A model generated the notes under the pieces. The model worked only from the letters and a program-made list of their open reading frames with translations. It was not told the origin of the DNA and did not search any database. Below are positions 1-5,868 of a DNA stretch of 7,022 nt, piece after piece. Where the stretch lies: contig CALBZH010000369.1 in the NCBI GenBank assembly GCA_937889795.1, positions 1 through 7,022 on the forward strand, in the 5' to 3' direction. The translations under genes and the position numbers were made by a program. Positions within the stretch are counted from its first letter, which is position 1, and each line of letters starts with the position of its first letter. This stretch comes from an uncultured Syntrophobacteraceae bacterium (lineage in GTDB: Bacteria; Desulfobacterota; Syntrophobacteria; Syntrophobacterales; Syntrophobacteraceae).

Positions 1-46
1 ACCACCGAGATCTACACTCTTTCCCTACACGACGCTCTTCCGATCT
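1..46 (+). other. Illumina P5/TruSeq adapter remnant (non-genomic)
   Basis: These bases match, without a mismatch that I can see, the last 46 bases of the 58-base Illumina TruSeq universal (P5) adapter, ending in its diagnostic GCTCTTCCGATCT. Genomic sequence starts at 47, in frame with the truncated qmoB. This is a library or assembly artefact at a contig end, not biology. Read on the minus strand it stays open in the qmoB frame and would append the spurious peptide RSEERRVGKECRSRW to the protein. Confidence 0.98.
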
Positions 47-1450
47 ATAAGGGAAGCAGATGAAGTGAGAGTCGGGAAAGCCGTATTTGAGACCCGGCAC
101 TTCCGGTCCCTGACGATAAGCCAGATTCAAGATGTCGGAGGCCAGGATGACATCGGCGGGAACCTCGGCGGCCTCTTCGCCTTCCTTGGGCTCCTTGGCT
201 CGGGGATCCTCGCCAAACGCGGAAGCCGGGACCATACCGGTGGCCAGGACCACGAGATCCAGGTCATCGAGAAGGATGCTCTCGCCAAGCAGCTCATCCA
301 ACGCTTCCACGGCCACCTTCCCGCCGCTCACCTTCACTTCGGGATCCTGGCAGCGCACGAAAATGACACCCGCCTCCTGCGCCGCCCGGTAGAAGTCCTC
401 GGACTGACCGGGGGTGCGCATTTCCTTGAAAACGATGAAGACGTTGGCGTCGGGATCTTCCTTCTTGATCAGGATGGCCTGCTTGAGCGAGGTCAAGCAG
501 CACGCGGACGAGCAGTAAGGCAGCCGCTCGGGATCGCGCGAGCCGGCGCACTGCAGGAAGGCCACGGTCTTCAGGCCCTTCCCGTCGCTCGGACGGGCCA
601 ACTTTCCCGCCAGCTTCATTTCTTCAAACTGAACGTTCGTGATGACGTTCGGGCTCTGGCCGTAACCCAGCTTCGCATCCAGGTTGGCCGGGTCGTAGGG
701 CTGCCAGCCAGCAGCCATGACAACGGCGCCGATGCGGTGGGACTTGGACGTCCCGTTCTGCTTAATGGAGGCTTCGAACACACAGGGACCGCCGGCGAGC
801 TGCACGACCTTGGCGCCTGTGTACACCGTGATGTTCCCATTCTGCTTCACGGCGTCGGCCAACTGGGCCACATCGTTTGGCGTGACTTCCTTGTAAGGCG
901 TGGTCACCCGCTCGACGACCTTCTTCTGAAACCCGCCCAGATCCGCTTCCTTTTCGACCAGGACGGCCTTGTAGCCGGCCTTCGCCACTTCGAGCGCTGC
1001 CGTCATGCCCGTTACACCGCCACCGACGACCAGGATGTCCTTGGACAATTCCGCTTCGGGCTTGTACGGCTCGGGCATTTCCATCTTGTCCAGCTTGGCG
1101 CCACTCATGCGGATGTAGTCTTCCGCCATCATCTGGGTGTCTTCGTGGTTGGGCGGCTGGACCCAGACCACCTGCTCACGCAGGTTCACGCGATCCACGA
1201 GGCAGCCTTCGAAGGAAAACACGTCATACATCACGCGCGGCGAGCAGGCGGCGATCATGATGGTGTTGACGCCTTCCTTCTCGATGTCGTTCTTGATGAG
1301 CTGCACGCCTTCGGGACTGCACAGACTGGGATGCTTCTGGCAGATGGCCGCCTTGCAATCGCTGGCCGGCACCTGACTGAGCGCGTCGATATCCAGGGCA
1401 TCCCCGATTCCGCATCCAGTACAAATATATGCTGCGATTTTCTTCTCCAT
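47..1450 (-). CDS. qmoB: QmoB, quinone-interacting membrane-bound oxidoreductase subunit B (3' truncated)
   Basis: QmoB is an HdrA-like flavin/iron-sulfur subunit of the Qmo complex, which exchanges electrons between membrane quinones and APS reductase in sulfate reducers. Seen: an HdrA-type N-terminal region with C10/C13, C32, C37, C44 and an AACSPR motif at 67-72; an FAD dinucleotide-binding GGGVTG at 143-148; an HdrA signature with C301 (QCAGSRD), C313, C317 and C318; a later flavoprotein ATGM segment; and a final FICFPY stretch. The ATG at 1450 is set by GAGGAGGT eight bases upstream, which overlaps the qmoA stop. Only 468 codons are genuine. Known QmoB proteins are around 750 residues, so the C-terminal ferredoxin and MvhD-like regions, and qmoC, lie beyond the contig end. 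The truncation is caused by the adapter, not by mutation. No stop or frameshift is seen within the 468 codons. Confidence 0.96.
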
Positions 1451-1456
1451 TGAGTC

Positions 1457-2716
1457 TTACCTCCTCGAAATGGATTGAATGGCTTTGAGTGCCGCCGCTG
1501 TGCCATCCTGAACCGATTCTGACACGCCAGCGGGAGTCCTCGTGCACCCTGCAGCACATATTCCCTGTCCGGCGTCCAATGAAGCCACGAACCCGTACTC
1601 ATCGTAGGTGACGTTCGCGGGGACCGGCTCATCGGAAGTGGTCGGCTGCATGCCGGTCGCCAACACCACCAGGTCCACGGTCATTTCGTGCAGCGCCGCC
1701 GCGGTGGTGTCCTCGACTCGAAGCATCAGGTTCTTGTCGCCATCCTGCTCGATCTTGGCGACCTTGCCCTTGAATAAGACCGTGTTGGGATCTTCCTTGG
1801 ATTTCCGGTAGAAATCCTCCAGCCGATCCATGGCTCGAATGTCGATGTAGAAGATGTAAACCTTGGCGTCGGGGTACTGCTCGCGCACGTAGGTCGCCTG
1901 CTTCATGGAAGCCATGCAGCAGATGGTCGAGCAGAACGGCAGGTGGTTCTGGTCACGCGACCCGGCGCACTGAACGAAAGCGACCGTTTTCGGGGGCTGG
2001 CCATCGGAGGGGCGCAGGATCTTGCCCTGGGTGGGGCCGCCGTAGGAAGCCAACCGCTCCATCATGACGTTGGTGATGACGTTGGGGTAGGCTCCACTGC
2101 CATAGGAGTCGAGCTTGGTCACATCGTAGGGCTTCCAGCCGGTCGCCCACACGATGGAGCCCACCTTGAGATCCAGCATCTTTTCCTGCATGTCGAGGTC
2201 CACGGCACCGTACGCACAGGCCTCCTTGACCTTTTGGGCTTCGCTGCTCTTGGCCAGAGCGGGGTCGATCACGAAACGCGCGGGGAAAGCCATGTCATGG
2301 GGCAGGTAAGCAGCCTTGATCTTGTCCATGTTGTAATTGAAGGGGTTGTCGATCTCCATCGTCGTGGCTTCGGCGCACTTGCCGCACATCGTGCACTTTT
2401 CGTTCACGTACCGGGGATTGATCTTGATGGAGACGTCGAAGTTCCCTTCCCAGCCGGTGACGCTCACCACTTCGGCCATGGTCAAGAACTTCACCTTCGG
2501 ATTGGACTTGATCCGCTTGAAGTTGATTTCCAAGCCGCAGTACGGGGGACACAGCTTGGGGAAGTACTGATGCAGCTGAGCCACCCGGCCACCGAGATAC
2601 GGATTTCTTTCCACGATGTACACTTCGTGGCCCGCTTCGGCTGCTTCGACGGCGGCGGTGAGCCCGCTCATACCGCCTCCGACCACCAGAATACTTTGCG
2701 TTACGGTGTTTGACAT
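1457..2716 (-). CDS. qmoA: QmoA, quinone-interacting membrane-bound oxidoreductase subunit A
   Basis: A 419-residue HdrA-related flavoprotein of the Qmo complex, about the usual QmoA length, expected on the cytoplasmic side with QmoB and the membrane subunit QmoC. Seen: a Rossmann FAD motif GGGMSG at 13-18 with the beta-strand-2 acidic end VER at 35-37; CPPYC (C56, C60); CTMCGKC (C108, C111, C114); C167; a GG-ATG-type flavoprotein motif ATGWKP at 191-196; and the HdrA signature QCAGSRD (C250) followed by C262, C266 and C267. Cysteine clustering suggests iron-sulfur ligation, which is inferred. The frame extends 14 codons further upstream, but AGGAGG six bases before the ATG at 2716 makes this the start. 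The stop is six bases from the qmoB ATG, so the two are one operon. It is a clear paralogue of QmoB. The upstream neighbour is divergent, so aprBA is not adjacent as it is in Desulfovibrio. Confidence 0.96.
   Translation of the reverse strand: MSNTVTQSILVVGGGMSGLTAAVEAAEAGHEVYIVERNPYLGGRVAQLHQYFPKLCPPYCGLEINFKRIKSNPKVKFLTMAEVVSVTGWEGNFDVSIKINPRYVNEKCTMCGKCAEATTMEIDNPFNYNMDKIKAAYLPHDMAFPARFVIDPALAKSSEAQKVKEACAYGAVDLDMQEKMLDLKVGSIVWATGWKPYDVTKLDSYGSGAYPNVITNVMMERLASYGGPTQGKILRPSDGQPPKTVAFVQCAGSRDQNHLPFCSTICCMASMKQATYVREQYPDAKVYIFYIDIRAMDRLEDFYRKSKEDPNTVLFKGKVAKIEQDGDKNLMLRVEDTTAAALHEMTVDLVVLATGMQPTTSDEPVPANVTYDEYGFVASLDAGQGICAAGCTRTPAGVSESVQDGTAAALKAIQSISRR
1459..1466 (-). promoter_or_regulatory. 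qmoB ribosome binding site overlapping the qmoA stop
   Basis: The minus strand reads GAGGAGGT here, eight bases before the qmoB ATG. The last two Arg codons of qmoA (AGG AGG) and the T of its TAA form the Shine-Dalgarno sequence. Ribosomes finishing qmoA are therefore positioned at the qmoB start, which suggests translational coupling and matched subunit levels. Confidence 0.85.
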
Positions 2717-2722
2717 GCTTTT

Positions 2723-2728
2723 CCTCCT
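2723..2728 (-). promoter_or_regulatory. qmoA ribosome binding site
   Basis: A full AGGAGG on the minus strand, six bases before the ATG at 2716. It decides the start: the upstream in-frame ATG at 2758 has no comparable site and would add 14 residues before the conserved N-terminal beta strand. Confidence 0.85.
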
Positions 2729-2847
2729 AAGAGCTGTTGAAAATATTGAGAACCCCACCAGCGATTGGGCGCAATCTCCGAGGTTCCATACCGCCAGGAA
2801 TGCGGCACAGGAATTGCATAAACCACACCCCTAAGAGTCTATGTGCT

Positions 2848-2876
2848 TATATACACAAACTGAATGGTCCTTGCAA
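2848..2876 (-). promoter_or_regulatory. Sigma70-type promoter for qmoAB
   Basis: On the minus strand a -35 TTGCAA (2876-2871) is followed by a 17-base spacer and a -10 TATATA (2853-2848). Each hexamer matches the consensus at four of six positions and the spacing is optimal. The inferred start near 2841 gives a leader of about 125 bases. Both hexamers are palindromic, but the downstream gene on the minus strand sets the direction. Confidence 0.6.
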
Positions 2877-2972
2877 CAAAAAGATCCACCCGACAACATG
2901 AAATCATTCTTGAATCCCACGGCACCCTTGCCCTCTCCCGGTCGCCGCCCCGACGATTCCGGGAGCTCGGTA

Positions 2973-2992
2973 TTGTGAAATAAAGGTCACAA
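2973..2992. promoter_or_regulatory. Inverted repeat TTGTGA-N8-TCACAA, candidate operator
   Basis: Two perfect 6-base half-sites, TTGTGA and TCACAA, are separated by eight bases. The half-sites look like those of CRP/FNR-family regulators, but the canonical CRP spacing is six bases, so the assignment is uncertain. The site lies about 100 bases upstream of the qmoA -35 and about 18 bases upstream of the right-hand -35, so it could act on either gene set. Confidence 0.4.
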
Positions 2993-3009
2993 GTGAGCCC
3001 GTTTCTCCC

Positions 3010-3038
3010 TTGCAAAAAAGCACCGACTCGCATATGGT
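3010..3038 (+). promoter_or_regulatory. Candidate promoter for the membrane protein-cupin pair
   Basis: A -35 TTGCAA (3010-3015), a 17-base spacer and a -10 TATGGT (3033-3038) face right. Each hexamer matches the consensus at four of six positions. The inferred start near 3045 gives a leader of about 130 bases that begins just before the hairpin at 3052-3090. Weaker evidence than for the qmoA promoter. Confidence 0.4.
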
Positions 3039-3051
3039 GACAGGTACCGCT

Positions 3052-3090
3052 CATTTCCGCGGGTCCCCGCCCGGATCCACCTCGGAAATG
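3052..3090. repeat. Two-part stem-loop in the leader of the membrane-protein gene
   Basis: The arms CATTTCCG (3052-3059) and CGGAAATG (3083-3090) pair perfectly over eight bases. Inside them GGGTCC (3061-3066) pairs with GGATCC (3073-3078) over six bases with one G-U, leaving a six-base loop. No T run follows on either side, so it does not look like an intrinsic terminator. It would form near the 5' end of a rightward transcript and might affect stability or protein binding. Confidence 0.45.
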
Positions 3091-3173
3091 CACAAGCGAT
3101 CCATGGACATCATGCCGGTCGCCATCCTTGGTCAACAACGGAACCGATCCACTGAATGAATGGAGTCAGAATC

Positions 3174-3371
3174 ATGAACGACACCGGATCCAAGAGCAAA
3201 TTCATTGAAATGGGCGTGAAGCTGGCCTTGTCTTTCGCGGCCCTTTTCCCCGTCTATGCCATACTCTACATCACCTTTCCCGCATCCATCGTCGCCATTT
3301 ACATCCTTTCCGCCATTCTGTTCTCCGCGTTCGCCCCCTGGGAAGACCTCAAAAAGAAGTTTCTCTCGTAA
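3174..3371 (+). CDS. Small membrane protein of unknown function (65 aa)
   Basis: I do not recognise a family. The 65-residue product has a short polar N-terminus (residues 1-13), a first hydrophobic segment at about 17-34, a break with Pro36, a second hydrophobic segment at about 37-54, and a charged WEDLKKKF tail. This suggests a two-helix hairpin in the inner membrane, or a single long helix. I chose the ATG at 3174 because TGGAG lies eight bases upstream; an in-frame ATG at 3156 would add six residues but has only a poor ribosome binding site. The cupin gene starts 12 bases after the stop, so the two are probably cotranscribed. The open frame, spacing and membrane-protein composition support a real gene, but there is no functional evidence. 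Confidence 0.7.
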   Translation: MNDTGSKSKFIEMGVKLALSFAALFPVYAILYITFPASIVAIYILSAILFSAFAPWEDLKKKFLS

Positions 3372-3383
3372 TCGAGTCGGTTC

Positions 3384-3734
3384 ATGAAAATCATCCACTA
3401 CTCCGAGCAGGAAGCGAAGACCTTCGACCAGCATCCCGCCAAGGCCGTAACGGGCCGGGTTGTGATCGGCAGGGCCGACGGCGCGGAGCGCTTCTGCATG
3501 CGCGTGTTTGAAATCGCACCCGGTGGGCACACGCCGCAGCACACCCACGAATGGGAGCATGAGATTTTCGTTCACGAAGGGGAAGGCGAGGTCTACCAAG
3601 AAGGGTCATGGATCCCGATCGCCAAAGGCAGCGTGCTCTTCGTTCCCGGAGGGGAAGTGCATCAGATTCAAAACATCGGCGCATCGCCACTGGTCTTCGT
3701 CTGCCTCATTCCGAGCAGCGCCCCCGAGATTTGA
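3384..3734 (+). CDS. Single-domain cupin protein
   Basis: A 116-residue protein consisting of one cupin beta-barrel, probably cytoplasmic because no signal peptide is seen. Motif 1 is visible from Gly47 with H53, H55 and E60 (H-T-H then four residues then E), ending in an EGEGE turn. Motif 2 at 82-97 fits GX5PXGX2HX3N exactly, with H93. Together H53, H55, E60 and H93 form the standard metal-binding set, so a metal-dependent enzyme or small-molecule sensor or binder is likely. Which reaction it performs cannot be told, since small cupins range from isomerases and dioxygenases to non-catalytic binders. The start is the only ATG near the upstream stop, but its ribosome binding site is weak (GAGT region), suggesting dependence on translation of the preceding membrane-protein gene. 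Confidence 0.9.
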   Translation: MKIIHYSEQEAKTFDQHPAKAVTGRVVIGRADGAERFCMRVFEIAPGGHTPQHTHEWEHEIFVHEGEGEVYQEGSWIPIAKGSVLFVPGGEVHQIQNIGASPLVFVCLIPSSAPEI

Positions 3735-3742
3735 AATAGAGA

Positions 3743-3792
3743 CCCCCCTCTCACGGTTGGATCGTCATCATTCGTTCCACCGTAGAGGGGGG
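3743..3792. terminator. Bidirectional terminator-like hairpin between convergent genes
   Basis: Six Cs plus TCT (3743-3751) pair with AGA plus six Gs (3784-3792). After a bulged C, ACGG (3753-3756) pairs with CCGT (3780-3783). After a bulged T, TGGA (3758-3761) pairs with TCCA (3776-3779), leaving a 14-base loop. That makes 17 pairs with two single-base bulges. It sits between the ends of the cupin gene (plus) and the Tyr/Gly-rich gene (minus). The minus-strand exit is T-rich (TCTCTATTTC); the plus-strand exit is not, so termination is better supported for the minus-strand gene. Confidence 0.65.
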
Positions 3793-3816
3793 CGCCATGC
3801 GGTTCGGCCGGCCCGA

Positions 3817-4137
3817 TCAGAACCCGAAATGGAAGCTGATCCCCGGGAGAAAGGGATAATAGAACGGAGCACCGACGTTAACGTAGGGGCGATAGGGATA
3901 CGGATAACCGTAGCGGTAATAGCCGCCATAATAGGAGGGAGCGTATCCCGGATAGTACCCTACCGGGTACCCATAGAACGGGGACAAGTAGACCCCACCC
4001 CAGTACGGTCGATAGTAGGAATGATACCCCCAGTGCCCTCTGCGGTAATACCCTGCCTCACTCCATGAAACGGCCGCCATCACCAATGACACTGCCAGCA
4101 AAGCGATAACGAGAACCTGCATCCTTTTTCTTCTCAT
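3817..4137 (-). CDS. Small exported Tyr/Gly/Pro-rich protein
   Basis: A 106-residue protein with a clear Sec signal peptide: basic MRRKR, a hydrophobic core at about 7-23, and likely cleavage after SEA at residue 28. The mature part of about 78 residues contains about 23 Tyr, 14 Gly and 11 Pro in irregular GYY, YPY and GYP units, with no cysteine. It ends in FHFGF, an alternating aromatic pattern with terminal Phe that resembles outer-membrane beta-strand ends, although the protein is far too short for a barrel. No named family is recognised; it is probably periplasmic or surface-associated. The ATG at 4137 is fixed by AGAGGAGGTGAT just upstream, a long match to the 16S tail, so strong expression is expected. 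It has its own promoter and converges on the cupin gene. Confidence 0.82.
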   Translation of the reverse strand: MRRKRMQVLVIALLAVSLVMAAVSWSEAGYYRRGHWGYHSYYRPYWGGVYLSPFYGYPVGYYPGYAPSYYGGYYRYGYPYPYRPYVNVGAPFYYPFLPGISFHFGF

Positions 4138-4142
4138 GTGCT

Positions 4143-4154
4143 ATCACCTCCTCT
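4143..4154 (-). promoter_or_regulatory. Very strong ribosome binding site of the Tyr/Gly-rich gene
   Basis: The minus strand reads AGAGGAGGTGAT five bases before the ATG at 4137. Its AGGAGGTGAT core is complementary to the 3' end of 16S rRNA. It selects this start over an internal Met at residue 6 and implies efficient translation. Confidence 0.8.
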
Positions 4155-4171
4155 GATGAGTTTATGTTTCA

Positions 4172-4200
4172 ATTATAGGCCTTCCCATCCGTCATGCAAA
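4172..4200 (-). promoter_or_regulatory. Sigma70-type promoter of the Tyr/Gly-rich gene
   Basis: On the minus strand a -35 TTTGCA (4200-4195) is followed by a 17-base spacer and a perfect -10 TATAAT (4177-4172). The inferred start near 4165 leaves a short leader of about 28 bases carrying the strong ribosome binding site. The promoter sits in the 92-base gap after the lipoprotein gene, so this gene can be expressed independently of the transport cassette upstream. Confidence 0.7.
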
Positions 4201-4229
4201 TGCTCACCTGACAACCCGCGCCAACCGAC

Positions 4230-5051
4230 TCAGTCCAGCTTGGAGCAAAGGCTCTGCATGAGCTTCAGCGCTTCTTCCCGGGGCGATTTGGAGTCACCTG
4301 GCGCGGTCAGCGTGCGGAACGCCTGCCTCAGCTCTTCACAGGCCGCCTGCTTCTCATCCTCCGCCAGCAGCGCCTCAGCCAGCCCCAATCGGTTCTCGAC
4401 ATAGTCGGGCGCCAGATTGACTGCACGCTTGAAGTGGAAGATTGCTTTGCTGAAATCGCCCACACTCATCGGGAAGCTGGGTGCTTTCAAATAGAGCTCT
4501 CCCAGGAGCCGGTCGGCCCCCCCCTGATCCACTCGGGGATCGAGATTGGCCGCTTCCAGCGCTTCTCGCTCGATGACGCCAACAAGCTGCAGTCCTTGTG
4601 CGGAGTTGTTTTCGGCGACCAGAGCCGTGAGGTAAGCATAGAGATAGTGGGCAAAAGCGTTGCGGGCATCCGCTCGTACGATCTGCTCCGCAAGGAGGCG
4701 TCCCTTTTTAGCATCCGCGAGGCGGCGTCTTTTTTCAGCGCCGTCTCTGGCCAAAACCAGGTAACAGGCCGCCGCCTTGCCCCCCGCTTCGGGAATGGTT
4801 TCCACCTGGTCGGCCCATGCATCCGCTTCGGCCCGGCTGCACGTATCCGGCAACTGAGGCACCGCATTTTCAGAAGCGAACGTCTCCATCGTTTGGCCCT
4901 CCGAGGCTTCTTTCGACGCTTTTTCGAGGCCTCCCCGGAGACGTGCCACTTCCGCCGACTGGCGTCCCACCCACGAGCAGCCCGACAGAATCAAGGCAAG
5001 GCCCAGGCAGGCCAGGACGATCACGCGCTTATCACGGCTTACAGGGTCCAT
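4230..5051 (-). CDS. TatT-like TPR outer-membrane lipoprotein
   Basis: A 273-residue lipoprotein. Seen: a basic N-terminus, hydrophobic segment 10-22 and lipobox LSGC with C25 as the lipidated residue; Ser at +2 predicts sorting to the outer membrane. A charged, probably helical linker follows, then helical repeats. Residues about 177-230 (GGADRLLGELYLKAP, then SVGDFSKAIFHF and LAPDYVENRLGLAEALL) resemble the TPR-like C-terminal part of TRAP-transporter-associated TatT proteins. These are scaffolds reported as partners of periplasmic binding proteins. I place the start at 5051 because AGGAAGG lies five bases upstream and the signal peptide follows directly; the frame opens 12 codons earlier at 5087. 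The start overlaps the binding-protein gene by 20 bases, so the two are cotranscribed. No TRAP transporter genes are seen; the partner here appears to be an RND protein. TatT membership is inferred from pattern only. Confidence 0.8.
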   Translation of the reverse strand: MDPVSRDKRVIVLACLGLALILSGCSWVGRQSAEVARLRGGLEKASKEASEGQTMETFASENAVPQLPDTCSRAEADAWADQVETIPEAGGKAAACYLVLARDGAEKRRRLADAKKGRLLAEQIVRADARNAFAHYLYAYLTALVAENNSAQGLQLVGVIEREALEAANLDPRVDQGGADRLLGELYLKAPSFPMSVGDFSKAIFHFKRAVNLAPDYVENRLGLAEALLAEDEKQAACEELRQAFRTLTAPGDSKSPREEALKLMQSLCSKLD

Positions 5052-5868
5052 GCTCGCCTTCCTGCACGAGAGTCTCAAGGGCACCATCGGCGGGTCCGAA
5101 CCCGTCCGTTTGCAGCTGTCTGAGTAACGCCTGCCCTTCCGGGCTCCTTTTCATCTCAAGAAACACGCTGGTCAGTTGCTTCTGTCTGGCGTCCGGTCCA
5201 CCAAACCAGACGACGGGACTGAAGGGAAGCTCTTTCGATTGGTGAGTGATCTTGATCGAGTCAACGGACGGTGACTGCTTGAGTGCCTCATACTGAGCGC
5301 GGTCCAACACCACCCCTGCCGCTTTCCCCTGGATCATTCGGCGCAACGCCATGAGAGGCTGCGGTGTTCCGCTGAGCCGGAACGGAAGCACAGCGGCCTT
5401 CGACCCGAAAAGCAAGCACGCAGCGGCCTCGCTATCGTAGAGCATCGTTCCCGAAACCACGCCTTTCAGCTGGTGCCAGTCATCTGGACCTGAGGTCGAT
5501 ACCGCCAGCCGCCACATGTCCTTATCGTATCCTCCTGGCCTTGAGGACGCAAGCGGCTTCATCGCAAACCCACGCCCATGGCTCACATAGAAGGGCAGGC
5601 TCACGATGCCCCACGCGGGGGGAGACGTGCGAAGGAGCTCGAGAGCCGGCTCCAATTCGTTGAAATACCGCCCTTTGACCTGGCTCCCACCGCCCATCTT
5701 CTTCTGCACGTAAGCCCCAAGAGCGTCCATGGTCGGCTGAGCCTCTTCAGGCGTCCCCGGCTGCCCAGGCTGAATGATCACAAAGTCGAGCGAACCGGCA
5801 CAGTGCCCGCTTCCAGCCAATCCGAGCACGATACACAGGACTGCGATGACCCGACTCAAACGCTTCAC
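5032..5868 (-). CDS. PhnD-like periplasmic substrate-binding protein
   Basis: A 278-residue protein with an N-terminal Sec signal (MKRLSR, hydrophobic 7-19, cleavage near residues 22-25) and a type-2 periplasmic-binding fold pattern like the PhnD/phosphonate-binding family. Signs are an N-terminal FVIIQPGQPGTPEEAQPTMD strand-helix, a WGIVSLPFYV strand, LKGVVSGTMLYDSEAA (cf. LKGK...SS in PhnD), a GKAAGVVLDRAQYEAL segment, and a late PEGQALL...GFGPAD stretch. The start is inferred as GTG at 5868: it overlaps the transporter stop as GTGA and has AAGGAGGG upstream. The longer frame from 5937 would lie inside the transporter gene and mask the signal peptide. No ABC ATPase or permease is adjacent, so phosphonate uptake should not be assumed. 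It is more likely a substrate carrier or adaptor for the RND transporter encoded upstream. Confidence 0.82.
   Translation of the reverse strand: MKRLSRVIAVLCIVLGLAGSGHCAGSLDFVIIQPGQPGTPEEAQPTMDALGAYVQKKMGGGSQVKGRYFNELEPALELLRTSPPAWGIVSLPFYVSHGRGFAMKPLASSRPGGYDKDMWRLAVSTSGPDDWHQLKGVVSGTMLYDSEAAACLLFGSKAAVLPFRLSGTPQPLMALRRMIQGKAAGVVLDRAQYEALKQSPSVDSIKITHQSKELPFSPVVWFGGPDARQKQLTSVFLEMKRSPEGQALLRQLQTDGFGPADGALETLVQEGEHGPCKP

Larger units (their letters stand above)
2717..3173. other. Divergent intergenic control region (qmoAB / membrane protein-cupin)
   Basis: About 457 bases without a credible gene lie between the divergent qmoA and membrane-protein starts. The stretch holds a good promoter towards qmoA at 2848-2876, a weaker one towards the right at 3010-3038, a TTGTGA/TCACAA inverted repeat at 2973-2992 and a hairpin at 3052-3090. 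The qmoA leader (about 125 bases from the inferred start point) contains a small 5-bp hairpin at 2763-2776 and is otherwise unremarkable. Open frames in this stretch, such as a 99-codon minus frame, read as arbitrary sequence with no domain or plausible ribosome binding site. Confidence 0.75.

Noticed and set aside
65..1453. A 462-codon plus-strand open frame
   Set aside because: It lies wholly antisense to qmoB, whose protein shows recognisable HdrA/FAD motifs and a proper ribosome binding site. The antisense product is His/Leu/Arg/Gly-rich without domains, as expected from GC-rich codon bias opposite a real gene.
1943..2713. A 256-codon plus-strand open frame
   Set aside because: Antisense to qmoA, with no family pattern and a composition typical of shadow frames.
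2763..2776. GATTG/CAATC mini-hairpin in the qmoA leader as a riboswitch or attenuator
   Set aside because: Five pairs around a four-base loop can easily occur by chance, and no competing structure or conserved aptamer core is visible.
2839..3138. A 99-codon minus-strand frame upstream of qmoA
   Set aside because: It overlaps the best qmoA promoter, lacks a ribosome binding site and has no hydrophobic pattern, domain or family resemblance.
4195..4229. Possible terminator after the lipoprotein gene
   Set aside because: Only short GC-rich fragments are present, with no stable hairpin followed by T residues. Read-through into the Tyr/Gly-rich gene remains possible.
4434..5123. A 229-codon plus-strand open frame
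   Set aside because: Antisense to the lipoprotein gene, which has a clear lipobox and helical repeat pattern; the plus frame is Arg/His-rich and has no motif.
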